Below are positions 13,930 through 24,177 of a DNA stretch of 64,000 bases, one piece after another. The notes under the pieces were generated by a model, which was not told where the DNA came from, searched no databases, and saw nothing but the letters and a program-made list of their open reading frames with translations. The position numbers and the translations under genes were made by a program. Source of the DNA: Porpolomopsis calyptriformis (lineage: Eukaryota; Basidiomycota; Agaricomycetes; Agaricales; Hygrophoraceae); the NCBI GenBank assembly GCA_951640195.1, contig OX621169.1, positions 310,001 through 374,000 of the forward strand, read 5' to 3'. Numbering within the stretch: position 1 is the stretch's first letter; every line of letters begins with the position of its first letter.

Positions 13930-16900
13930 TTATATAAGCAATCCCTTCTCCCATTTCTTGAGCCATTCAACCAAGTCTGTCGTCGACCGCTGCGGGGAAA
14001 CTTGTGGTGAGAGTGGAAACTCGACCACACACGGTCGCTTACCTCTCTGTAGGCAGCTCTAGCCTGAATGGTATCCAAAGTCTGCGCGAGTGCCATGGAA
14101 TACTTGGCGGTGTCCTTGTCCTAGAGCAGTATCGTAAACGGGTGGGGGAGGGGGTCTAGCACTTCGCACCTTGAAGAAGTTTGCAGCCTCATGGTAATCC
14201 GCCTCTGACGAGAATGCTTCGAATGCTTTCTGCAATGCCATGAATAAAACCGTCAAGTATATTATTCATAGTTACCTTGATGAGTAACCCGAGTGTGAAG
14301 TTACCCTCGAAACGTTTGTAGAGCTGGACACACCGTCAGGCGGACACTTGACTCATGAGATTTGGAACTCACAGCATCGTAATTCTCTTTGAAGAACTGT
14401 GCCAGCCTCCGCCTTGCTTTGAAGTTCGCTTGCATCCCAGCAAAGTAATACATCACGTCCTGGTCGCGAGCCTTCGTGAGTAGGTGTTCGAAAGACTCTT
14501 CAAGAAGTTTAGGGTCTTCTGTTGCACACATCGCCCGTCTGCGAAACGAACATGATCAGAATATGGCCATTTTATCGCAAGGTCACCCCCATACATGGCT
14601 GCAATTTTACCCGTCGGGGTTTTCGGCTTCTCTTGAATGCCTTTCACGGCCTCGTACTCCTTTCGCCCGCCATACAGAACAGCCTAAACATTCGTGCTCA
14701 CTATCAGTAATATGAACCGTCGGTCACCCGTTAGTTATACCGTTGAGAATATCGCATCCTGTAAATCAGCAGGTATCTTCGAGTCATCGCCAGTCTTCAC
14801 GTAATGATCGAATCGATCAGTGAGCTCTTTGATCACTCTTATCGAGCCCGCGTCAACAAAACTTTGGGTTCACAAGCTGCACAAATGATCGAACGTACTC
14901 CTTGTCTTTGGCGTGAGCGGCCAGAGTAATGACGCGAGTACGCAGGAGTGATGTGTCGACGGAATCGGCGTCGGAATATTCATAACCAAGTCTGTCAACG
15001 ATAGGTTTATAAAGTGACTGTCCAAGCGGGAAAGTTGAGTGGACGATAAACGCATAATCCAGGGACGGCTATACCCGACAGAATGCATCCAGGAGGTCGA
15101 TGATATCCGGCTCCTCCCACCATGTAGAGACCAGACCAGATAGTTTCTGGGAGATCCCGTCCCAAACCAAGTCTGCGAGGGGATTGTAGCGCAAAGTCAG
15201 ATCTCCAATGCAGAAGAAGCAGCGGATGAACTGACACTCTTTTTCTTTGCATAAAATGTTGACGAGGTTCATAGCGCTACTCAATGCAGCGAAACCAGCT
15301 CGCGCAAGAGCCATAGAGTCATGAACCAAACCTAGACGATCATTCAAAGTAAACATGGAGTTTTCCTTCGCACATTCAACCGCGATCTTCGCCAGCCTTT
15401 CCGGAGTGTACAGTACACGATCTGCGCCAACTTGTCAGCACATCCTTAAAAACAGTTGAAACGATGATGCCTACAAACGCCTGCAGTGTCGGTGTTCAGT
15501 TTGAACGGCTGGCTGGTGTCAATCGCTATGCTCTTCTCCCGTTGATCTAAAATAACGGATTTGTCGACGGTGGCTATCCCGTTCTCGTTGACTGAGTTCA
15601 GAAATAGAGGAATCGTCCTGTCACAGATGATAATGACCACAGGCATTTAAGCTGAAGTAACAGTCTACACCCACCAAATCGTCTCGTTGTCCTTATCCGC
15701 CGCTACCCCGGTTTCCAAAAACCGATCCTGGCGGACAACTATCCCGTTCGGATTCTCAGTTACTGTGAGGACAGGGAATCCCATCTAATAGAGGGAAACA
15801 ATGGGCTTGGCATTAGGTGTGGACAACGTCAAACATACCTTCGATATCCAGTTTTCCATGATTGTTACAACATCGGTACCTGATCGAATGGTGTAAGGGA
15901 TGTGATTGGCACCGATCAAAGGAGAGGGATACCCGTTGCGGTTGCTATTCCCTCCCAGAGATCTTTGGTAACGCTATTCCCAAAGAGTTTTTTCTTGAGA
16001 TAAAGGGAGACTCCCTTCAGAAAAAGATCCTCTCCAACGTAGTTGGCAAGCATGCGCAAGACTTGACAACGCAGTGGTGTTATAAATCTCAAGTCAAGTT
16101 TCACAACTTGGTTTGCACGTACCAGATGCGGCTTTGGAGTAGGACAGCGCGTCGAAGATCTACGGCGTTTGATGAATCGCAACAAAACAACATTGTCATA
16201 GAATGAACATACCTGGTTGATGCGATTGGCATCCGCGCAGTCAACGTGGATTGCATGCGAAGACAACTTTGCATCGAGACCAAGAGCTCTATTGAGATGA
16301 TCGGTGATAAACTTGGAGTGCACTTTCCATTCGGGAAAGATTCTGCGACAATGGCAGTTAATAATACGTTGCTTTCACAGAATCACAGCCCACCTGTCTG
16401 TGAAAGTAGTCGGGTCAAGAACAATACATCACAAGAATCATGAGCAGTGAAATACCTATCATTATGACTTCTCCCATCTGCAATAGCATTAATTATAGAC
16501 GGTGATTCAAGTCACAGAACGCACTATCGTTGCGAAACCTGCGAGGAATGCCGTCAATATCCGAGGACAGTCGAAGAAGAGAAACTTACCTTCATTCAAG
16601 TAGAGATAATCCCACCACTCCATTGTCGTCAGATTCCCGAACCTGTATGTAAACACAGTTATCAATGGGAGATTGGAGGCGGGGAGGTTCAAACCAACCA
16701 CATGTGTGCGACTTCGTGGCTTTGGACACAAGCCACGCGTTTCTTTGCAGCTAGATCGGCACGTTTAGGATCGAGTAAGAACGCGCTAGTCCTGCCTGTA
16801 ATCAAACCCTGAAGGACAAATATCGGTCGGCAGCGGGCAATGAAACTGATTGTTAAACGAACCCAGTTCTCCATAGCCCCTGAAATCTATTTTCAACAAA

Positions 16901-18311
16901 CTTAACACATAGAAAGGGAGAACTCTCACCGGCATCGAAGTCACTCGCCTTGATGGCAGGTTAAGAGATCTGCATGAAGATAAAGCATGGACTTACGACA
17001 AGAGTATCCAATTTAGGTAGCTTGTACTCAATATCGAAAACTTTCTCGTAAAGAGGTAGTACTTTGGCCTTAATGTCGAGGGCAAATTGCGCTTGGTGGA
17101 TGTTATCGGACGTCGCTGCGAAAATGCTGAAAAAACCAGAACACACAAGGTGGATGAGAAATACGTACCGTAGATACGCAAGGGACGCGTCGCGCCACTA
17201 AGTGGGCTTGTGTACGAACTCTCTAAATACTGGAAGTCTCCGTTGGCGTATGCGACAAGGTAGGATGACATCTGATAAGTGCAACATGATATTTTACGAA
17301 GGTGATATATAAAAATGAAGAACCTACCAGAGGCGTAGTTTCAAAGCGTGTGATCTTCCAGCTGCCCTCTGGTGACAAGAGACTGGGAAAGTCGGCGAGT
17401 TTTTTTATTTCCAATGATTCTTGTGAGGAAGGTTGGAATATTTCCTCAACAGCAATGGGCATATTGCTTAAATTGACTGTGCCGGATCGCGAGATAAGAG
17501 TGATCGCAAAGGTCGCTTTGAGCGCAGGTTCATCCCAGCAAGGAAATGCCCGCCTAGCTGCTGTGGGCTGGATGAATCGAGATCAGAGACAGATTCTTGG
17601 GCCATGGACAGTTGTGTTTACCTCGAACTGCGTCAGAGCATAACACTTGGTTTTTCCCTCATCCTCCCAAGATGCTTTGTAATAGCCAAGCATATTGCCA
17701 GTGAGCTTTCCCTGAAAGCCGATCTTCAGTTGAGCCTTTGATGCGGCAGGGAGAGGGGTAGGAAAGGTCAAGGTAGCGCGTTGGGCATCCGTATCCGATA
17801 CACGAGCACTCTGAGTCTGCTGGGTTTTGAGTTGGTCGGAATATATTACGGCCGTGCCAAGCTCTAGCTCAGATGTGTTGAAGGTGATCATTGACGTCTC
17901 CTTCTTGACATCAAGACTGAGTGTTAGGATATCAGTATCCATCTAAGTCCAAGTCGGGAATACTCACTGGACTTTTACGAAACCTCGAAAAGCGAGCTTT
18001 TCGATATCTGTTTGAACGGTGAGTTCATAGTGTGTGGGTCTAACGTCCGTCGGAAGGCGGAAGATATCCGGGGAATCAGACGTTAAAGCAGAAGACATCG
18101 AGGACGTTGTCAGATAGCGGGACGATGAAGTTGGTTTAGGGCAACCGAGGGTACCACCTTTAACTGGCCTTAGTTCCGCAGTCCAAGATCGATGGATAAC
18201 GGGCTGAAGATGAATTCTGCGGCCGAAGGGTAACTGAACCTTGAGGGCACATGTATCAAAAGAGCATGTGAACCTTTTGCAAAAAAACTTTGCTTTTGGA
18301 ATGAGTAACAT
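13930..18311 (-). CDS. APE2: M1 zinc aminopeptidase (Ape2/Aap1 type)
   Basis: This M1-family metallo-aminopeptidase, of the puromycin-sensitive/Ape2 subgroup, removes N-terminal residues from peptides. Many small exons read down the minus strand. The N-terminal domain starts [17 protein letters not shown] and continues through FVKVHLDVKKE across an intron with branch site CTAAC. The exopeptidase motif GAMENWG (about 16890-16860) is preceded by SDFDA. The zinc motif HEVAHMW (about 16725-16700) is followed by [18 protein letters not shown], giving HEXXH plus the distal Glu. The C-terminal helical domain runs to [12 protein letters not shown] with a stop at 13930-13932. The first ATG (18311) adds ~70 Arg/Ser-rich residues, possibly a targeting leader; a second ATG ([11 protein letters not shown], about 18100) would give the cytosolic form. 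All catalytic residues look intact. Confidence 0.93.
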
Positions 18312-18490
18312 AAGGTTTTCTGATCAAGAATAGAGTACACGATTCTGGTCGGAAGAACAGAATGAACTGTTGCATCTGCATTACATGGAGGGGGCAGCTC
18401 ATTCCTATATGATTCAATCCCTCAATTCATATAATGCTTGAGAGGGCGGGGTTTCAGAAGGCTCAAGCTAGCGAACAGGGCAGGTAAGCA

Positions 18491-19655
18491 GTTACTTGGG
18501 ATGTCCTATGCTTACCCATTGTAGCACCAATTCCACAATTTCCTGGACCGAGCGCAGTGACACTTCATCCTGCCTTTGTATCACGCTCTTGGAGAGGGAA
18601 CGAGCTGTTGATTCGTAGTACACACGTTTACCATCGGCATTCTTTTTGAGAATAGCGAAAATCCAATAGCGTCCGTTTGACAAACAGAAACGAACTGTGT
18701 CTTGGCTGAGGCGCGCTGTGAGCAATATGATATCTGACTCGTACTAAAAATTGCACACTTAGTGAGTTCACTCAATGCCACTGCCTGGCCAACAGCCTCA
18801 GGCATGTGTTGGGGGAGATTGGCATTTGGGTTCAATGCCTTGACGAGAAAGAGCTGACCGGCAGCCAGAGTCAATATGTTGTCTCGAGAAGTCTGGTCAG
18901 CCAGTAGTCTCTCTGCAGAGGAGGTTAGAAGGATGTAATGCAATGCAATGCAACAGACGAACCTTTGTTATCATACTCTAGCCGGTATTGGATGACACCA
19001 TAATCCACATTTGTGGTCAACCATACCTCGTATGGAGAGGAGGGATGCTTGACCATCACACCGTCCCCTGTGGCCAGTCTCATTTCAGGAAGAATCGCAA
19101 CTGCATGACTGTCTTTTCGCTGGGCAGAAATCTTAGCAATTGACAATAGAACAGCGTCGAGAACCATGCGAGCTCCAGCCTCAAACTTTACCCAGATATC
19201 AGTAATGCTACAAGTTATCGATATGCCCTGCACTCACATCCATGTTAACATGGTCATAGATCTCAACGAGTCGCGTGTTGAGGGTGGTAAATTGGTCAAT
19301 GATATCAGGCTTATTTGGCTTTGCCAACAATTCATCAATGCCTGTGCGAAGGAAAGCCAATTGCTTCCTTGCTATGCCTAAGCCTTCGAGCCCATTTTTG
19401 GTCATGGATGAAAGCTACATCCAGATTGTGTAAACATAGGGTTAGGTACAGAGGAAGATCACGCACAGTTTTCTTGGAACTTTCAAGTATCTTTTCCAAA
19501 GCATGAATGTGCACCATGACTTCTTCCATCTCTCCTTCTGTCTCTTGGATACCATCGAGTTCTTCTTTGAGAGAGACAAGATGGTTCATCGCCAACTTCA
19601 TCTTGTTGAGGTTGACTGGGGTATCATGGATACTGCGCTTTCGCTTATGCGACAT
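18491..19655 (-). CDS. Hypothetical protein, possible degenerate restriction-fold
   Basis: No named family is recognised. The N-terminus (19655 to ~19210) is helical and coiled-coil-like, from MSHKRKRSIHDTPVNLNKMK to a segment with KNGLEGLGIARKQLAFLRTG. The second half has YEVWLTTNVDYGVIQYRLEY, then LAAGQLFLVKALNPN, PEAVGQAVALSEL and TVRFCLSNGRYWIFAILKK. This order (an Asp-containing strand, a second strand ending where E-x-K is expected, then a Q-containing helix) matches the core of PD-(D/E)XK nucleases as I recall it from related basidiomycete proteins. Here the expected Glu is absent (LFLVKAL), so catalysis is unlikely. At least four exons; the stop near 18491 is approximate. It sits 3' to 3' with nothing and upstream of a second restriction-fold gene. 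Confidence 0.5.
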
Positions 19656-20119
19656 GGTGAGATGGATGGAACAGAGCAGACAACGCTGGATGCGATGAAT
19701 TCGGTAAGGGCCAATCTTTGACGGCAGTGTACATTACATTACGACCACAGCGAAAACCTGGGCAAGAGGGGATGGAAAACCATCTCAAACAAGCTGTGTC
19801 AGCATGTTGCCCCGCCAGGATGCGCGAGCCATTTCTATTCTCTTCCTTCTGTCACCATCTCTTAGGCTATGCTTAACCCCCAAACGTGTATTTGTAGCTT
19901 CATTTCAGGCAAGGTACGGTGCTGATGACTGGATAGTTCTTTTTTTTTTAAAAAAAACGAGAAAAAGGAAAGGAAGTAAGGCGCTGGCTGGCCCATGGAA
20001 TGCACTTTTGAGTATCAACAGACATGGTTAAATGGTGGAGACAACACACACCAACCATGGTTTGAGAATCTGTCAAGGGTGAACTGCAATGTGGGATGTA
20101 TGTAGACAGCTCTTATATA
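19656..20119. other. Intergenic, T/A homopolymer
   Basis: No convincing gene. A run of about ten T followed by eight A occurs near 19940-19957. The rest probably holds the promoter of the minus-strand gene to the left and the 3' region of the minus-strand gene to the right. Confidence 0.4.
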
Positions 20120-20689
20120 TCAGGGAGGCCACTCACGTTCTTGCGCCATCCGCTTGACATCTTCCACAACCAACATGAACTTCTGATATCCTTCCTCCGT
20201 CGTGATGTCGGTATCCCACCGGGCGGCGGGAGCCACATCCGTTATACGGGTAACTGACCGCGCGATGTATTGAGGCACGATATCACCTGTGGCCATGTCA
20301 AGGGAAAAGAACGCGAGCCGCTGTCCCATAACACTGATGCCGTGCAGTCTCGGGGTCCGAACAAGGTGGAAAAGTTTATGGAACCTGTCCCGCATCTGGT
20401 CGTCGGAGGCAGATCTCATCGATAATGACTCGACATGACCGGGCGGCTTGACTTGGAGAAAGAGGACGGGCACGTCGTCCACGGCGACGACATGTGTGAC
20501 GACGAAGTCAATGGTAGATATACCGGGTGTCTGTGCCTCAGGAAGAGGATATTGCGGATGGACAGTAAACTCGGAAGAATTGAAGCATTCCCGAACAAGA
20601 AGCTGGGTGTACACCCCGTAGTACTTGTTTTCGATGGTCGTGTTGTGTGGAATGCGAGCGAAACCGTTGAGTATGTATTGAGGCCACAT
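20120..20689 (-). CDS. Restriction-endonuclease-fold protein, altered active site
   Basis: A single open exon of 189 residues belongs to a family common in Agaricomycetes that I read as PD-(D/E)XK-like. The core is TIDFVVTHVVAVDD, then VPVLFLQVKPPGHVESLS, then a Gln-containing helix SDDQMRDRFHKLF, followed by HGISVMGQRLAFFSLDMATG. Related proteins, as I recall them, have E-x-K-P-P at the second strand. Here it is QVKPP, so the usual catalytic Glu is Gln. The reading frame upstream of the ATG has an in-frame stop, but another frame (HAFQHVDADTLISWG, about 20695-20770) looks like an N-terminal exon joined by an intron, so the true start is uncertain. It is divergent from the HNH gene at 20781. 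Confidence 0.6.
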   Translation of the reverse strand: MWPQYILNGFARIPHNTTIENKYYGVYTQLLVRECFNSSEFTVHPQYPLPEAQTPGISTIDFVVTHVVAVDDVPVLFLQVKPPGHVESLSMRSASDDQMRDRFHKLFHLVRTPRLHGISVMGQRLAFFSLDMATGDIVPQYIARSVTRITDVAPAARWDTDITTEEGYQKFMLVVEDVKRMAQEREWPP

Positions 20690-20780
20690 GGAGATCTACG
20701 GTGGCCCCAACTGATTAGAGTGTCGGCGTCGACATGTTGGAACGCGTGTTGGAAGATAGGGGCCTGGACAGTAATGTGCC

Positions 20781-22082
20781 ATGGTCAACATTTATTTGTC
20801 TATCCAAGGCGAAGGCCATATTCTCGCACTCTCCATCCCCACCACTGACATTGAGAGACTCTCCATAAACCATGTCAAATGGCTTCAATATGTTACATTT
20901 GCTGTTTGTGGGGCTTGCGGAGATCTTTCTCTAACACCAGGTGGCCCTGCCATTGACTATGAGACTATATCTGGCGATCCCATTGCCGAAGCGTATTACT
21001 ATACTCCTCAAGGTGATGCATCATGTTTCTCAAGCTTGTGCTGACAGTTAATTGTGTTGCTATAGGGGATTACCATTTCATTGACCACGAGGCATTAAAT
21101 GAACGGGTAACCTCTTCTGAGCAAACTGCACGCCGCAGGGATTTTCGTCGAGATGTCATGGCCCGCGATGGCCAGCGATGTGTCTTCACTTGGACGGATG
21201 GGGATTGTTGTGACGCATCGCACATCATTCCCAGAAGCAAGGGTGACGAGGTATCGCTCAAGATCGTCCCATGTCAATCTCTGACTAACCCCCCTCCCCT
21301 CCAGTACATCGCCGTAGTGATTCGAGATCGGCGCCACTTGTACCATCCCATTCCAGACCTTGAGATTAGTATCAACTCCATCGAGAATGGGTTACTTTTG
21401 AGCAAGAATCTGCATTCTGCATTTAGCCATGGGATGATCACCTTCCTAAAAGTATGTGAGCGGTAGATTCAGACATTTTCTGAAATGGGTAAATTTCTAG
21501 ACCCCTAACTTTGCTTTGGATCCTGGCGATATCCCCAGGGTCGAGAAAGATGCAATGCCCCCCAGTCGCCTCACGCTGCAACACCTGACACCGGATGTTA
21601 GCCGCTCTCCACTTCCAGATTGCGATACTGCCGTGGCTGGTACGGGTACTTCACCACCCAGTATCATCCTCGATTTTATGTATGGTGTTGCTGCCTACGA
21701 GCGCTGGAAGGCTAGGCCAGACATTTCCCAACTAATGCAAACCCGTTTTATGGACCACTATGAACCCATTCCCCGTCCGGCCCCTGAGCCTGACAGCGAT
21801 GCAAGTGACGACGATTCTCGCAACGGTGACTATGAACCTGGTAAAAGCCTTGGTACAAAAAGAGCCAGAGGGAGAACTCACCGTGACATGTCGGATGAAA
21901 TGCTTGATTCGATGGACACCATCCTTCATCTCTCCATGTTACTCAAGGGAACTACTCCGAAAGCAATGGCTGCAGAAAGGCAGAGGCGAGAGGAGGAGCA
22001 ACAGTTTCGTGAGCAGGAGGCTAGCCGAGCGAAAGTTCAGCAATGGCAGAACACTGTGCGTTTTGTTTCTTGCCTGGCCTGA
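20781..22082 (+). CDS. HNH_2-type endonuclease domain protein
   Basis: This protein has a fungal HNH_2-type nuclease domain (similar to Pfam PF13391). The N-terminal exon (20781-~21012) is about 78 residues long. After a short intron comes RRDFRRDVMARDGQRCVFTW, then CCDASHIIPRSKGDE, a second intron at ~21249-21303, and SIENGLLLSKNLHSAFSHG. The candidate metal-site residues are the His of SHIIP, the Asn of ENG and the His of NLHSAF. The usual following segment FLKTPNF is present across a third intron. The C-terminus is acidic and then basic (SDASDDDSRNGDYEPG, KRARGRTHRDM) and ends in a Glu/Arg-rich helix. The last intron is unclear, so the stop could be 22082 or about 22118. It lies head to head with a restriction-fold gene. 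Confidence 0.75.
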
Positions 22083-22301
22083 TCCCAAATTGAACGATGG
22101 TTAAAATAGATATCTGGAACTTGATCGGAGAGTCCCTCGTCTACTGTACACTTTTGAACTGGACTGCATCGATACTCGCCCTGCACAGCCGTTTTTATAG
22201 AACAATGATACTCGCGTGTATATCAGAATTATTTGAAGAGAATTTATACAGTTACTATCTTGCGACCAGCCAATACGACGTGAGGTAATGAGGCCTTGGC
22301 T

Positions 22302-22990
22302 TTACAAAGTGAAGTCTACAGTTCGCGGGTTGAGCATGCCAAAAAGACGAGATTTTTTACGATTATGAGCGTTGAGATCCTCGTCGCCGGAATGAGTAGT
22401 CACCTTCATAAGGACGAGGTCTTTGGGAAGAAGGCTATCCCAGATGATTTCGTAGATTGACTTGTTTCGGGCTGTCGTGGCTAGGAAGACGTCTCGATGG
22501 CACAGAAGAGTGGAAGGGGGATGTCTTCACTCGATGGATGGTCACCGGGCATTGTCATGGACGAAAGTTATTGCAGATTGACATATCTGAACAAAACCAT
22601 TGCTTCCGAAATACAAACGGGGAATCGCGTCTAGGAGAGTTGTCACGACTGTTTCATATCCACCGAGGTGACAACCTGCAGGGAAGCAGGCGATTGTTGT
22701 AACTCGACCCGGGGGGTTAAGTTGAGGGAGCGTATTATGTGTGTTGTCCATTATCCAAGAGAACCGTTCGATATGTTGACCAATAGCATATGTGATCGAC
22801 GGCACGAAACTTGGAGTCTGGAGCGTGCCATCCGGAACCATTTTGAGGGAGTGATCCCAAGGTGCTTTTCCTCTGGCCAGGACCAGGGCATCACACGCAC
22901 TAAGTCTTATCCGATGAAAGCCATTCGGTGAAGACTCACCCGGACCGGTTACCAGGTCTCCGAAGTTTGTTAGGTCACACTCCTTTCGTC
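22302..22990 (-). CDS. Hypothetical protein, 5' end unclear
   Basis: A coding stretch on the minus strand reads LTNFGDLVTGPGESSPNGF, then KAPWDHSLKMVPDGTLQTPS, SWIMDNTHNTLPQLNPPG, TTIACFPAGCHLGGYETVV and, after a probable intron, ARNKSIYEIIWDSLLPKDLV, with a stop at 22302-22304. The sequence is strongly coding-like but I do not recognise it. No start codon precedes LTNFGDLV. Upstream lies an in-frame stop, then three 15 bp tandem repeats and the inverted-repeat block, so the 5' end may be missing or lie in an unseen exon. Confidence 0.45.
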
Positions 22991-22995
22991 AAGAT

Positions 22996-23040
22996 GACAG
23001 CTAGCTCCACGACGGCTAGCTCCACGACGGCTAGCTCCAC
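22996..23040. repeat. Tandem repeat, 3 x 15 bp
   Basis: Three consecutive copies of GACGGCTAGCTCCAC, the first with A for G at position 4. They sit directly between the truncated hypothetical gene and the inverted-repeat cluster. Confidence 0.9.
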
Positions 23041-23055
23041 CCTGATTGGGAGCTG

Positions 23056-23157
23056 AATGTCGGAAGAGAGGATATCAGTAAAGGGGTCATCGGATGATGA
23101 TGTCATGGATGGTCGATATCATCATCCGATGCCCTTTACTGATTCTCTTCCGACATT
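23056..23157. repeat. Long imperfect inverted repeat
   Basis: The left arm (23056-23106) and right arm (23115-23157) are near-complementary, with a few small gaps, around an ~8 base centre. The right arm is reused as the left arm of the next inverted repeat. Confidence 0.85.
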
Positions 23158-23210
23158 GCATGTTGTTATAAGCGACTTGCTTATAACAACATGCAATGTC
23201 GGAAGAGAAT
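23142..23210. repeat. Perfect 32 bp inverted repeat, 5-base loop
   Basis: 23142-23173 and 23179-23210 are exact reverse complements, separated by GACTT. Such an arrangement can extrude as a cruciform or form an RNA hairpin. Confidence 0.95.
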
Positions 23211-23344
23211 ATAACAACATTCTGCTGGTCAGCCATCCGATTGCATTGAAAGCGTTGCAGCCTTTTCATGGTTAACGAGAGAAAGCCAGGCTTCCCCTCG
23301 TTGACCATAATAGGGGTCATAATCAAGGCGGAACGGAAACATTG

Positions 23345-23447
23345 CGGATGCTTGAAGTCATCCCGCCCCACCCCGATCATGACCCCTTTTATGCATGCAT
23401 AAAAAGGGGAAATGATCGGGGTGGGGCGGGATGACTTCAAGTATCCG
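23345..23447. repeat. Long inverted repeat centred on ATGCATGCAT
   Basis: 23351-23380 and 23412-23441 are exact reverse complements (30/30). The pairing extends inward and outward with a few mismatches to about 23345-23447, around the self-complementary centre ATGCATGCAT. A related short piece (AGGGGTCAT) also occurs at 23312-23320. Confidence 0.95.
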
Positions 23448-23469
23448 CTGTTTCCGCTTTTATGCATGG

Positions 23470-24041
23470 ATAAAAGCTCGCCTGTAAATGCAGCATCCCC
23501 ACTCATCCTTACTCTGTCACCGCAAGATACCATGCTGCGACTTATTCCACACTCGGATAAGAAGGAATACTCCGAACTCGCAAAGCAAATGAAGGACAAG
23601 AAGATATCGGAGGTGAGTCAGGACCGACCGGCGATCAACAGAGCTGACACACGTCGTCTGATAGGCCGAGTTGAAGACGCTGAAACAGTGTCACATTGCG
23701 TCGCTCAACATGCCCAGGGTGACTATTGGTTCGGTGACGATAAACAACCCGGTGGGTAGCGCGGCAGATTAGCTAGGGTCTTAACTTGACGTTTGCAACT
23801 AGTGTTACCGGGGACCAGACCCCTGGGACAACCACAGACTCAGACCGGCATCGCACTACGGTTGTTGGGTCATTCACGAAGAAGACGAAGCGGGAGGGTG
23901 CGCGAATCTGAATGAGGAGATGGTAGCAACGATCACGGACATTGTCGTCGTCGAAGAGAGGATACTGAGCGCTGGGAAGCAGTCAGGCCGGTTTCGAGGG
24001 TTGAAAGGAATGTTCAAGAGAAAAATAAATAAATAAATAGA
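23470..24041 (+). CDS. Hypothetical protein, C-terminal part
   Basis: Three exons seem to join: one ending [18 protein letters not shown] (to ~23611), one [19 protein letters not shown] (about 23665-23751), and one [19 protein letters not shown] followed by [19 protein letters not shown] and ending KRKINK with a TAA near 24038. The introns have GT-AG ends and fit in phase. No family is recognised. The 5' part falls in the inverted-repeat block, so this may be a remnant. Confidence 0.35.
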
Positions 24042-24177
24042 TGCCATCATCACATGGCAGTGAATGCTTTTGCTCCGCGTCCTTCATCACCTTCAGCGAC
24101 GACCTCGAGCGTTCATCATCAGTCTGCTTGTATAGTGTAATCAACGACATCAATCCTTACTCTTTCCTCACACGCCA

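Noticed and set aside
17583..17942. Apparent start [15 protein letters not shown] in the aminopeptidase gene
   Set aside because: The first residues read through an intron; splicing GTGAGT to CACTCAG gives VKVHLDVKKE, matching the family.
23087..23599. A 170-codon minus-strand open frame
   Set aside because: It runs through the inverted-repeat block and reads the same palindromic DNA as the plus strand; no coding-like features.
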